A DNA stretch of 33,099 nucleotides from DASYAE01 sp036501535 (lineage in GTDB: Bacteria > Actinomycetota > Actinomycetes > Streptomycetales > Catenulisporaceae): the NCBI GenBank assembly GCA_036501535.1, contig DASYAE010000137.1:1-33099 (forward strand). Reading direction: 5' to 3'. The notes below the pieces were generated by a model. That model worked only from the letters and a program-made list of their open reading frames with translations, had not been told where the DNA came from and made no database searches. Below are positions 27,201 through 33,099 of this stretch, piece by piece. Both the position numbers and the translations under genes were made by a program. Positions within the stretch are counted from its first letter, which is position 1; the number at the start of each line of letters is the position of its first letter.

Positions 27201-28208
27201 CGGCGGGCGCTGCCTTCGGAGGACACGAACACCGTGGCCGCCAGCCGGGAGCCGCGCAACTCCTACGAGGAGAAGCTCTGCGCCCTCTTCGCCGAGCTGC
27301 TCGGCCTGGAGAAGGTCGGCATCGACGATAACTTCTTCGTGCTCGGCGGCCACTCGCTCCTGGCCACCCGGCTCAGCGTCCGTGTACGCAGCCAGTTCGA
27401 CATCGACATCCCGATCAGGACCATCATCAAGTACCCCACGGTGGCCGAGCTGGCCGCGCTGATGCTCGCCGGCGGCGTTCCGGTCGACGACGCCGACTCG
27501 TTCGCGGTCGTGCTGCCGCTGAACAGCGATCCGGACACCGGGAAGCCGCCGGTGTGGTTCTTCCACGGAGGCGGCGGGCTGGGCTGGGCGTACTACAGCT
27601 TCGTGCTGCACCTGCCCGGCCGGCCGGCCTACTCCCTGCAGTCCCGCGGCTCCGACGGCGTGGAGCCGCTGGCGGCCTCGGTGCCGGAGATGATCGAGGA
27701 CTACGTCGCGCAGATGCTGAAGATCCAGCCGGAAGGGCCCTTCTACCTGATCGGCTGGTCCTACGGCGGCACCGTCGTGCACGCCGTCGCGGATGCGCTG
27801 GACCGGCGCGGCCACGAGGTCGCCCTCGTGGCGATCCTGGACGGCCAGCCGGGCGGCCACGGATTCACCGAGGTGCACGCCGGCAAGGATTCGGCGGACT
27901 ACCGGGCGGAGCTCGAGGACGACTTCAGCCAGTACATCCGCACCGGCAACCGGCAGGGCTTCCTGGACACGATGTCGAAGGTGCTGGCCAACAACACCGC
28001 GGTGATGATGGGTTTCGAGTCGCCGGTCTACCGCGGCGACGTGCTGTATTTCAACGCAGCGTTCGAGGACAAGTCGTACGCGCACCTTTGGCGGCCGTAC
28101 GTCCTCGGCTCCGTCGAGGTGCACGACGTGCACGCCACGCACCACGAGATGCACATGCCCGCGCCCGCGGCCGAGATCTTCGACGTCATCAACCGCATGC
28201 TGCCGTAG
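24285..28208 (+). CDS. NRPS termination module: C-A(Thr)-PCP-TE
   Basis: This 1307-residue final module has C about 1-450 (HHIASDG 130-136), A about 460-975 (YTSGSTGRPKG near 616-626), PCP about 995-1062 (GGHS, Ser1023) and a C-terminal thioesterase about 1075-1307. The pocket is D662, F663, W666, N705, V732, G734, M760, V768, H769, K970. This is DFWNVGMVHK, one conservative change from the textbook threonine code DFWNIGMVHK, so Thr is assigned with confidence. There is no E domain, so L-Thr is expected. The TE has Ser1159 in GWSYGG, Asp1186 in AILDGQ and a His-rich HATHHEMH segment around 1283-1290 supplying the catalytic base. It releases the peptide by hydrolysis or cyclisation; a Thr hydroxyl is one possible nucleophile if the residue is not C-terminal in the ring chemistry. 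It starts 4 nt after NRPS2 with an aaggag site. Confidence 0.95.
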   Translation: MIPLSFAQRRMWLLHQLERGAATYNISAAFRLTGHLDRAALVAAIRDVVDRHEILRTTYLMDDEGEPYSRILSIEEASPQVPVVEVAPDDVSGAIAEAVAHRFDMAAEIPMRASLFRCSPQEHALVVVIHHIASDGSSSAQMIRDLAKAYTARRDGRAPQWQPLPVQYKDYAMWQRELLGDMADPDSLAATQVEYWRKQLAGVPQPLTLPFDRARPAVADSRGGTVGLVVQRELAAGLQRLAEQRGATMSMVMQAALAVLLHKLGGGDDVTIGSPIAGRTDEALADLIGFFVNTQVLRADVSGNPSFVDLLAQVRDKALVAYEHQDVPFDVLIEAINPERSAAYQPLFQVMFAWQSYERPDFALAGLGMRFEQAIPKTAMVDLFFSLAADETGAVRGDLQYATQLFDRESAEVIAARFVRVLEQLAADPSVCVGDIDVLGAQEQERLLREVNDARNDIPEATLVELFERQAAQHTDAVAVVYDGAALTYGELNARANRLARRLVARGVGPESLVGICLERSAELVVALLATLKAGGAYLPIDPASPADRIAYMLQDAQPVLLLTTSTTDAAQDLDPAVPQIHLDLAGTIAEETATDLTNAERRRALHPEHPAYMIYTSGSTGRPKGVLIPHRNVVGLFSATEGSFGFGPHDVWTLFHSYAFDFSVWELWGPLLYGGRLVVVPFEISRSPSDFLQLLARERVTILNQTPSAFYQLIQADAQAPGQDLALRYVVFGGEALDLNRLADWYARHDSAAPVLVNMYGITETTVHVTRIDLDEQSAARYRGASVIGRTIPGLRAYVLDANLKPTPTGVTGELYVAGYGLARGYHGRPDLTAGRFIACPFGGAGERMYRTGDLAQWNKEGRLEYAGRADSQVKIRGFRIELGEIEHVLAGHPGVAQAAVVVRENQEGDKRLVGYVVPEPAAAAADVESSTAPLLAELSEYLRGRLPEYMVPAAIVSLPEIPLTANGKLDRRALPSEDTNTVAASREPRNSYEEKLCALFAELLGLEKVGIDDNFFVLGGHSLLATRLSVRVRSQFDIDIPIRTIIKYPTVAELAALMLAGGVPVDDADSFAVVLPLNSDPDTGKPPVWFFHGGGGLGWAYYSFVLHLPGRPAYSLQSRGSDGVEPLAASVPEMIEDYVAQMLKIQPEGPFYLIGWSYGGTVVHAVADALDRRGHEVALVAILDGQPGGHGFTEVHAGKDSADYRAELEDDFSQYIRTGNRQGFLDTMSKVLANNTAVMMGFESPVYRGDVLYFNAAFEDKSYAHLWRPYVLGSVEVHDVHATHHEMHMPAPAAEIFDVINRMLP

Positions 28209-28246
28209 CACGGCAGATCTCTGATTCCTGATTGGGGTTGGTCGCG

Positions 28247-28972
28247 ATGAGCGAGCCCGCCATGTCCGCGCCTGACCGGGACCGGCCGGCGCTCCTGTGC
28301 GTACCGTTCGCCGGAGCGGGACCATCGTTCTTCCACCCGTGGCGGGCGCTGGCCGGCGACCGGTGGCGGCTGGTCACGGTCGAGCTGCCCGGCCGGGAGC
28401 GGCGGATCCTGGAGACGCCGTACCGCAACGTCGTCGAGGCGGCCAAGAACTCGGTCGACGAGGTCGTCGCGGAACTCGGCGAGGGGACGCGGACCGTGCT
28501 GTTCGGGCACAGCCTCGGCGCAGTGCTGGCGTACGAGCTGGTGCATCTGCTGAGTACGCGCGGCGTGCAGGTTGAGCGGCTGATAGTCAGCGGCTCGCCG
28601 GGCCCGTGGACGCAGCGCGAGCGGCGGGCGGCGGGGCTGCCGGACGAGGAGTTCCTGGCCCGGGTCGAGGAGTTCGCCGGGTTCCGGCACGAGGCTTTGG
28701 ACCATCCCGAGATGCGGGAGCTGATCCTCCCGGTGCTGCAGGCCGACTGCGAGATGCACGAGAACTACGTCCCGAGCACCGACGACCCGGTGTCGGTGCC
28801 GATCTGCTCGCTGCGCGGCGACCACGACGGCCTGGTCACCGCGGAAGAGGCGAACCAGTGGCGGGACGCGACCACGGCCGGGTTCGACTACACGGAGTTC
28901 CCGGGCGACCACATGTACCTGGTCGATCACGCCCGGGAGGTGCTGGACGTGATCGAGGCCGGGTCCCGGTAG
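28247..28972 (+). CDS. Type II thioesterase
   Basis: This 241-residue alpha/beta hydrolase of the type II (editing) thioesterase family removes stalled or wrong acyl groups from carrier domains. The N-terminus has the typical LLCVPFAGAGPSFFHPW pattern. The nucleophile is Ser89 in FGHSLGA, the acid is probably Asp194 in GDHDGLV, and the base is His222 in GDHMYL. I chose the ATG at 28247 because the upstream TTG at 28232 adds only five residues that the family lacks. A gggg-rich stretch precedes it. It lies 38 nt after the last NRPS gene and is likely in the same transcript. Confidence 0.93.
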   Translation: MSEPAMSAPDRDRPALLCVPFAGAGPSFFHPWRALAGDRWRLVTVELPGRERRILETPYRNVVEAAKNSVDEVVAELGEGTRTVLFGHSLGAVLAYELVHLLSTRGVQVERLIVSGSPGPWTQRERRAAGLPDEEFLARVEEFAGFRHEALDHPEMRELILPVLQADCEMHENYVPSTDDPVSVPICSLRGDHDGLVTAEEANQWRDATTAGFDYTEFPGDHMYLVDHAREVLDVIEAGSR

Positions 28973-29071
28973 TGGTGTGCGCCGGCGCGGACAGGGGTGG
29001 CGAATCGCTGCTTCAGGGGTCGTGTCAGGGGCGTGACAGTGGGTAAAACACCCGGTGAGGACGGTAGAAGG

Positions 29072-29192
29072 ATGGGAAGCTCGGCAATCGCGGACTCAAC
29101 GCCGCGCAAGGCGTATGGCAGACCTGGTGGGGATGGAGAGGGCATGGGAAACCCGGCAATTGCAGTGTCAGGGCTGCGTAAGGCGTACGGCG
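29072..29192 (+). repeat. Diverged duplication of the ABC ATPase gene start
   Basis: The first 16 codons at the ATPase start (29144-29191) are echoed 72 nt upstream from another ATG (29072-29119), with about 37 of 48 bases identical. The peptides are MGSSAIADSTPRKAYG and MGNPAIAVSGLRKAYG. The two copies are in the same reading frame. Confidence 0.8.
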
Positions 29193-30082
29193 ACAAGGTC
29201 GTGCTCGACGGGATCGACTTCGAGGTCGCCGCAGGATCGATCTTCTCCATGCTCGGCCCTAACGGGGCGGGCAAGACGACGACGGTGAACGTTCTGACGA
29301 CGCTGCTGAAGGCTGACGCCGGCACGGTGCGCGTCGCAGGACACGATGTGGCCCGAGAGACCAAGAAGGTGCGTGCGGCGATCGGCGTGACCGGTCAGTT
29401 CGCCGCGGTGGACGAGCTGCTGTCGGGCCGCGAGAACCTGCGGCTGATGGCGGACCTCAAGCGCGTGCGTCCGGCCGCCCAGGTGGTCGGGCAGCTGCTG
29501 GAGCGGTTCGACCTGGTCGAGTCGGCGGACAAGCTGGCCTCGACCTACTCCGGCGGTATGCGCCGCAAGCTGGACCTGGCGATGACGCTGGTGGGCGCTC
29601 CGAAGATCATCTTCCTGGACGAGCCGACCACCGGCCTGGACCCGCGCAGCCGCCGCACCATGTGGCAGATCGTGCGCGACCTGGTGGCCGAAGGGACCAC
29701 GATCTTCCTGACCACGCAGTACCTGGAAGAGGCCGATCAGCTCGCTGATCAGATCGCAGTGCTCGATCAGGGCCACCTGGTGGCCAAGGGCACGCCCGAG
29801 GAGCTCAAGCGCCGGATTCCCGGCACGCACGTGCGGCTGCGGTTCGCCGACGCCGACGAGCTCGACGCGGCGGCGCGGCTGCTGGACGGTTCCACCCGGG
29901 ACGACCAGGAGCTGACCCTGCGGGTGCCCAGCGACGGTGAGTCGAGGTCGCTGCGGGCGCTGCTGGACCGGCTCGACGAGAACATGCTCAACGCGAAGGA
30001 ATTCTCGGTGCAGACACCGGATCTCGACGATGTCTTCCTCGCCCTGACCGGGCGCGCGAGTGCGGAGGTGGTGGCGAAGTGA
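29144..30082 (+). CDS. ABC transporter ATP-binding protein (DrrA-like)
   Basis: This 312-residue ATPase belongs to the daunorubicin-resistance (DrrA) type of drug-export ABC systems. Walker A is GPNGAGKTT (38-46), the signature is YSGGM (135-139) and Walker B is IIFLDEP (155-161). The switch position is Gln192 in LTTQYLEEAD instead of His, which is normal for DrrA proteins. The C-terminal ~90 residues form the usual accessory domain. I chose the ATG at 29144, preceded by ggagagg. In-frame starts at 29072 (with gaagga upstream) and 28997 would add a tail that looks like a duplicated start. It overlaps the permease gene by 4 bp (GTGA). It likely exports the peptide and gives self-resistance. 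Confidence 0.93.
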   Translation: MGNPAIAVSGLRKAYGDKVVLDGIDFEVAAGSIFSMLGPNGAGKTTTVNVLTTLLKADAGTVRVAGHDVARETKKVRAAIGVTGQFAAVDELLSGRENLRLMADLKRVRPAAQVVGQLLERFDLVESADKLASTYSGGMRRKLDLAMTLVGAPKIIFLDEPTTGLDPRSRRTMWQIVRDLVAEGTTIFLTTQYLEEADQLADQIAVLDQGHLVAKGTPEELKRRIPGTHVRLRFADADELDAAARLLDGSTRDDQELTLRVPSDGESRSLRALLDRLDENMLNAKEFSVQTPDLDDVFLALTGRASAEVVAK

Positions 30083-30843
30083 GCAGCATCGCGACGCCGT
30101 TGGCCGATTCGGCGATCATGTTGCGCCGCAACCTGAAGCACACGCTGCGCAACCCGGTCGTGATCTTCAACGCGGTCTTCCTCCCGATCATCATCATGCT
30201 CATGTTCGTGTACGTGCTCGGTGGCGCCTTCAGCGTCGGCGAGAAGTACATCGACTACGCGACGCCGGGCCTGCTCGTGATGGGCATCAGCTACGGTCTG
30301 GGCGCCACCTCGTCGGCGGTGAACGAGGACATGAGCAAGGGCATCATCAACCGCTTCAAGGTCATGGACGTCTCGCGCGGCTCCGTGCTGACCGGACACG
30401 TCATCGTCACCGCGGTGCGCTGCCTGATCGCCGAGGCGGCCATCATCGGCGTGGCCTTCGCAATGGGCTTCCGCACATCGGCGAGCGCCCTCGACTGGCT
30501 TGGCGCGATCGGCCTGCTTGTCCTGCTCAGCCTGGCCGCAGGCTGGCTGACCGTCGGCCTCGGGCTGGCCGCGAAGACCGCCGAGTCGGCCGGCCTGGCC
30601 GTCGTCCCGCTGATCATGCTGCCGTTCCTGAGCAGCGCGTTCGTCCCCGCGGACACGATGGTGGCCGGCGTGCGGCAGTTCGCCGAGTACCAGCCGTTCA
30701 CCCCGATCATCGAGACGCTTCGCACGCTGCTGCAGGGCGGCCACGCGGACAACGCCCACACGATCGCAGCCTTCGCCTGGTGCGCCGGCTTCGCTCTGGT
30801 CGGCTACGTGTGGTCCGTCCGTACCTTCAACAGCCGAGCATAA
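30079..30843 (+). CDS. ABC-2 type permease (DrrB-like)
   Basis: This 254-residue integral membrane protein is the partner of the preceding ATPase. About six hydrophobic segments are visible, including VVIFNAVFLPIIIMLMFVYV (about 24-43), LLVMGISYGLGATSSAV, VIVTAVRCLIAEAAIIGVAF, IGLLVLLSLAAGWLTVGL, VVPLIMLPFLSSAFV and IAAFAWCAGFALVGYVW. A conserved acidic/Gly-rich loop after the second segment (NEDMSKGIINRFK) is typical of ABC-2 exporters and contacts the ATPase. The GTG start overlaps the ATPase stop, so the two are translationally coupled. It acts in the cytoplasmic membrane as an exporter, presumably for the NRPS product. Confidence 0.92.
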   Translation: MSSIATPLADSAIMLRRNLKHTLRNPVVIFNAVFLPIIIMLMFVYVLGGAFSVGEKYIDYATPGLLVMGISYGLGATSSAVNEDMSKGIINRFKVMDVSRGSVLTGHVIVTAVRCLIAEAAIIGVAFAMGFRTSASALDWLGAIGLLVLLSLAAGWLTVGLGLAAKTAESAGLAVVPLIMLPFLSSAFVPADTMVAGVRQFAEYQPFTPIIETLRTLLQGGHADNAHTIAAFAWCAGFALVGYVWSVRTFNSRA

Positions 30844-30882
30844 CCACATCCACCCAATATCAGCCATCGATCTACGATTCCC

Positions 30883-30924
30883 CGCAGCCGTCCCGGCGCA
30901 CCACGCACCGCCGGGGCGGCTGCG
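30883..30924. terminator. Convergent (bidirectional) terminator hairpin
   Basis: The arms 30883-30898 and 30909-30924 pair over 16 positions with one G-T wobble, around a 10-nt loop. The hairpin sits between the stop of the permease gene (plus strand) and the stop of the MerR gene (minus strand), the expected place for a shared terminator. No long T-run is present on either side. Confidence 0.7.
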
Positions 30925-30944
30925 CCGTTCACCCCGGACCTCGC

Positions 30945-31745
30945 TCAACGGAGCCATCCAGTGAACTGATCCGCACCGCCGATACCGATACCCGCACTGC
31001 GCAGACGTGCCTCGACAAGCGCGGTCAGCCGAGCCCAGGTCGGTGCCCGCTCCTCCGCATGGTGACTGAGCAGCCTGTACCGGATCGCGCCGTCATCGCG
31101 GGCCTGAAGCCCGGTCGGCTCAGCCAGCAACGAGGGATCGGCAATCAGACGATCGGCCATAGCATCCGCGAGCTCGTCGACCCGCGGATCGTCCGCCTCC
31201 CACGCGTCGGCATGCCAGCAGCGCACGATCAGCGAGACATAGACGGGGTCGTCGAGCCCGTGCTCGATCTGGGCGATGTAGTCGTCGAACCCCGCCGGCA
31301 CCAGGGCCCTGACGAGTACCAGGCCCTCCCGGGCCAGCGTCACGTCCTGCGCGGTGAAGCCGAGGGAGGGAAGCCGGTCCAGCAGCGCACAGGCATGCTC
31401 AGGCAGCAGAACCCGGTCTCCGTCGGTGAGCCGGTGCAGCGTGTCGCGCCGCGCGATCAGCTTCTCGATCCGGTCGTTGAGCCGCCGTTCGACATCGAGG
31501 ATCGCCGCGGCGAACCGATGCGGATCGGCATCGAGCAGATCCCCGATCTCGGCCAGCGGCACACCCGCCTCGGCCAGCGTCCTGACCCGAACGAGCCGCA
31601 GCAGGTCGGCCGACCCGTACCGCCGGTAGCCAGAGCTGTCGCGCCGCGGTTCGTCGATCAGCCCGTGCTGGTGGTAGACCCGCACGGTCTTCACCGTGAC
31701 ACCGGCAAACGAAGCCGCCTGCCCGATCGTCAGCCCGTCCGTCAT
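30945..31745 (-). CDS. MerR-family transcriptional regulator
   Basis: This 266-residue regulator has an N-terminal MerR winged helix-turn-helix (about residues 5-72: LTIGQAASFAGVTVKTVRVY, HQHGLI, GYRRYG, LVRVRTLAEAGVPLAEI), then a coiled-coil dimerisation helix. The long C-terminal region (about 110-266) has no metal-binding Cys cluster; it may sense a small molecule. Its ATG overlaps the stop of the hydrolase gene by 4 bp (ATGA), so the two are co-expressed. A MerR-type operator lies in the promoter of that operon (32579-32609), so autoregulation is likely. Whether it also controls the adjacent exporter is unknown; the two operons are convergent. Confidence 0.9.
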   Translation of the reverse strand: MTDGLTIGQAASFAGVTVKTVRVYHQHGLIDEPRRDSSGYRRYGSADLLRLVRVRTLAEAGVPLAEIGDLLDADPHRFAAAILDVERRLNDRIEKLIARRDTLHRLTDGDRVLLPEHACALLDRLPSLGFTAQDVTLAREGLVLVRALVPAGFDDYIAQIEHGLDDPVYVSLIVRCWHADAWEADDPRVDELADAMADRLIADPSLLAEPTGLQARDDGAIRYRLLSHHAEERAPTWARLTALVEARLRSAGIGIGGADQFTGWLR

Positions 31746-32572
31746 CGGCTCGACGAGTCCTCCTGGTCGCAGGCCGCCGCCTCGCGCGCGGCCGAGGCCA
31801 CGGCCTGGAAGTCCTTGCTCAGAATGTGCGAGTGATTGCTCGGAACCTTCGCGCTGATCATAAGATTCGGCTTCCGGGCGAGCACCGGCTCGAGCGAGGC
31901 CCGCATCTCCTCCATCTCCTGCCGCCCCCCGCCGAGACTGGCACCCGTAGCCAGGACGTACCGCACCGGACAGGCCACACGATCAAGCACCGGCCCGAGC
32001 GCGGCAGAGACCTCATTCGCCTCGATGTTGACCTCGGCATGCTGATCAGCACTCATCCGCGCGGCCATCCCGAAGGGCCGCATAAGCGGCAGCAGCCACC
32101 GCATCCGCCCGAACAGATGCCGGATCCGAGCACGGGCCTCCTCACCAGTAATGCCGTACGGCACAGCGGCGTCCACGGCCACCACTCCAAGAACACGGTC
32201 CGGATACCGATCGGCCCAGTGCACCGCAAGCGTCGCCCCATAGGACCAGCCGATGAGCAGCGGCCGGTCAACCCCCCGCGCCGTGAGAACGGCATCGACG
32301 TCACGAACACAGGCCTCGAACGAATAGTCCGCAGACCGCTTGGACTTGCCACGAGCCCGCTCGTCGAAGGTGATGTGCCGGTACTCGCCACCAAGAGCAG
32401 CGATGACGCGCCGCCAGTGCGACTGGTCGGCATACGAACCGTTGAGGTAGACAACGGGAAGACCGGCCCCGCCGGTGTCGCTCACGGCCAACGCAGTATC
32501 GTCCACCGACACCATGCCGCTCCACGCCGAGACGGGCGAGTCAGGCGAGCCGGTAGGGTTCGAAGTAGTCAT
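31742..32572 (-). CDS. Alpha/beta hydrolase
   Basis: This 276-residue alpha/beta hydrolase has a nucleophile elbow GWSYG with Ser110, an oxyanion-region pattern VVYLNGSYADQSHW (about 40-53) and a C-terminal His (247 or 249, in VPSNHSHI). The substrate cannot be read. The ATG at 32572 has no ribosome-binding site and lies 6 nt after a good -10 position, which suggests a leaderless message. An internal ATG (residue 20) with ggag 4 nt upstream is an alternative start, and the family's usual N-terminus begins near there. It forms an operon with the MerR gene and is probably outside the NRPS pathway, although a role in product modification or resistance cannot be excluded. Confidence 0.85.
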   Translation of the reverse strand: MTTSNPTGSPDSPVSAWSGMVSVDDTALAVSDTGGAGLPVVYLNGSYADQSHWRRVIAALGGEYRHITFDERARGKSKRSADYSFEACVRDVDAVLTARGVDRPLLIGWSYGATLAVHWADRYPDRVLGVVAVDAAVPYGITGEEARARIRHLFGRMRWLLPLMRPFGMAARMSADQHAEVNIEANEVSAALGPVLDRVACPVRYVLATGASLGGGRQEMEEMRASLEPVLARKPNLMISAKVPSNHSHILSKDFQAVASAAREAAACDQEDSSSR

Positions 32573-32578
32573 GGGACG

Positions 32579-32609
32579 AGCATGAACCCTGACCTAAGGT
32601 CAAGGTCAA
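32579..32609 (-). promoter_or_regulatory. MerR-type promoter/operator of the hydrolase-MerR operon
   Basis: Read on the minus strand, a TTGACC -35 (32609-32604) is followed, after a long 19-bp spacer, by a CATGCT -10 (32584-32579). Inside the spacer lies an inverted repeat, CCTTGACC-TTA-GGTCAGGG (32605-32587 on that strand), matching at 7 of 8 positions with a perfect 5-bp core. An over-long spacer carrying a dyad is the hallmark of MerR-activated promoters. The TTGACC element is tandemly repeated (also at 32603-32598). Confidence 0.65.
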
Positions 32610-32614
32610 CTGTG

Positions 32615-33099
32615 TCAGTATTGCCATTCGGTCAGGATGTCGGGTTCCTGGTCGGGTCGGTAGTCGTGGGCGTGGTCGACGCGGTAGGTGTGTCCGGTGT
32701 GTCGGGAGGTCCATTCCACGCTGCGTCCGGGCACGATGACTTTGACCGTGAGGCCGCAGGCGGCCTTGATCCGGTGGTGGTGGCGGCAGGGGGACCAGGT
32801 TCTCCTTGGTGGTCTGTCCGCCGTGCTGCGGGCAGTCGTGGTCGAACGGCTCGACGTGGTCCAGATCGCACCGGCACGCCGGACGCGTGCACCCCGGAAA
32901 CGCACAGACCCGGTCGCGTGCCTGCACGAACCGGCGTACCTCGGCGGTCGGTTGGTAGACCCGCGGCGAGGTCTTAATGAGCGCTCCGCTGTCGGGGTCG
33001 TAGGCCAGCCAGCGCCACAGTGAGCCCGGTGCCATGGCCAGTGCCCGGGCGGTGTCCGCGGAGATCGCTCCGTAGCGTTCGAGTTCTGCGGGTTGCGCG
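32615..33099 (-). pseudogene. DUF222/HNH endonuclease gene, frameshifted and cut by the window edge
   Basis: This is the C-terminal part of a DUF222-type protein with an HNH nuclease domain, reading leftwards from beyond the window end. The first frame gives PAELERYGAISADTARALA, then FVQARDRVCAFPGCTRP and CDLDHVEPFDHDCPQHGG up to NLVPL. The continuation CRHHHRIKAACGLTVK to a stop at 32615 is in another frame. Joining the frames restores the family's NLVxLCRHHHRxK motif. The shift falls at about 32786-32789 and looks like a loss of 2 nt (TG) from a CTGTGC sequence. It is either a genuine inactivating mutation or a sequencing error. Such genes are often multicopy in actinobacteria and are probably unrelated to the cluster; it marks the right boundary. 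Confidence 0.8.

Noticed and set aside
29144..30082. Gln instead of the switch His in the ABC ATPase as a defect
   Set aside because: The LTTQYLEEAD form is normal for DrrA-type drug exporters.
1..33099. Piperazate biosynthesis genes (KtzI-type N-hydroxylase, KtzT-type synthase), PKS, halogenase or P450 genes
   Set aside because: I looked for them because of the A-domain codes and the CCR operon, but found no gene with their motifs in the window. The flavoprotein at 7458-8645 lacks the dual-nucleotide pattern of ornithine N-hydroxylases.

Overview
This window is high-GC actinobacterial DNA, probably from a Streptomyces-like filamentous actinomycete. The signs are strong third-codon GC, long antisense shadow frames, an LmbU-family regulator, an MbtH protein, a DrrAB-type exporter and a DUF222/HNH gene. 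I cannot name the genus. Nearly all of it is one non-ribosomal peptide synthetase (NRPS) cluster that appears bounded on both sides: a noncoding stretch with a large palindrome on the left, and an unrelated hydrolase/MerR operon plus a broken HNH gene on the right.

Layout. 1-540: no convincing gene; a perfect 26-bp inverted repeat and a terminator-like hairpin. 541-3894 (minus): translationally coupled or tightly packed operon for crotonyl-CoA carboxylase/reductase, a FabH-like ketosynthase III and a 3-hydroxyacyl-CoA dehydrogenase. 3895-4571: a 677-bp divergent regulatory region rich in short repeats. 4572-8645 (plus): mbtH, an lmbU-type activator, a stand-alone adenylation enzyme, a stand-alone carrier protein and an FAD oxidoreductase. 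8712-28208: three NRPS genes with architectures C-A-PCP-E-C-A-PCP, C-A-PCP-E-C-A-PCP and C-A-PCP-TE. 28247-30843: type II thioesterase and a two-gene ABC exporter. 30883-30924: convergent terminator. 30945-32572 (minus): MerR regulator and alpha/beta hydrolase behind a MerR-type promoter. 32615-33099 (minus): frameshifted, window-truncated DUF222/HNH endonuclease gene.

How the genes may work together (inference). The free A and PCP enzymes load one amino acid, the flavoenzyme may oxidise it on the carrier, and the first C domain of NRPS1 could accept it as the donor, because NRPS1 has no loading module of its own. Five modules then add D-X1, X2, D-X3, X4 and Thr. Binding-pocket codes read by hand are DVFSVASYAK (X1), DVPDEAVVEK (X2), DVFSVAAYAK (X3 and X4) and DFWNVGMVHK (Thr). 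The TE domain releases a product with five assembly-line residues plus the starter, and the type II TE clears misloaded carriers. From memory, DVFSVAxYAK resembles codes assigned to piperazic acid; this is unverified, and no piperazate biosynthesis gene is visible here.

The main puzzles are the alkylmalonyl/acyl-CoA supply operon beside an NRPS with no polyketide synthase in view, the three near-identical pockets, and an apparent A-domain replacement in one of two otherwise parallel NRPS genes.
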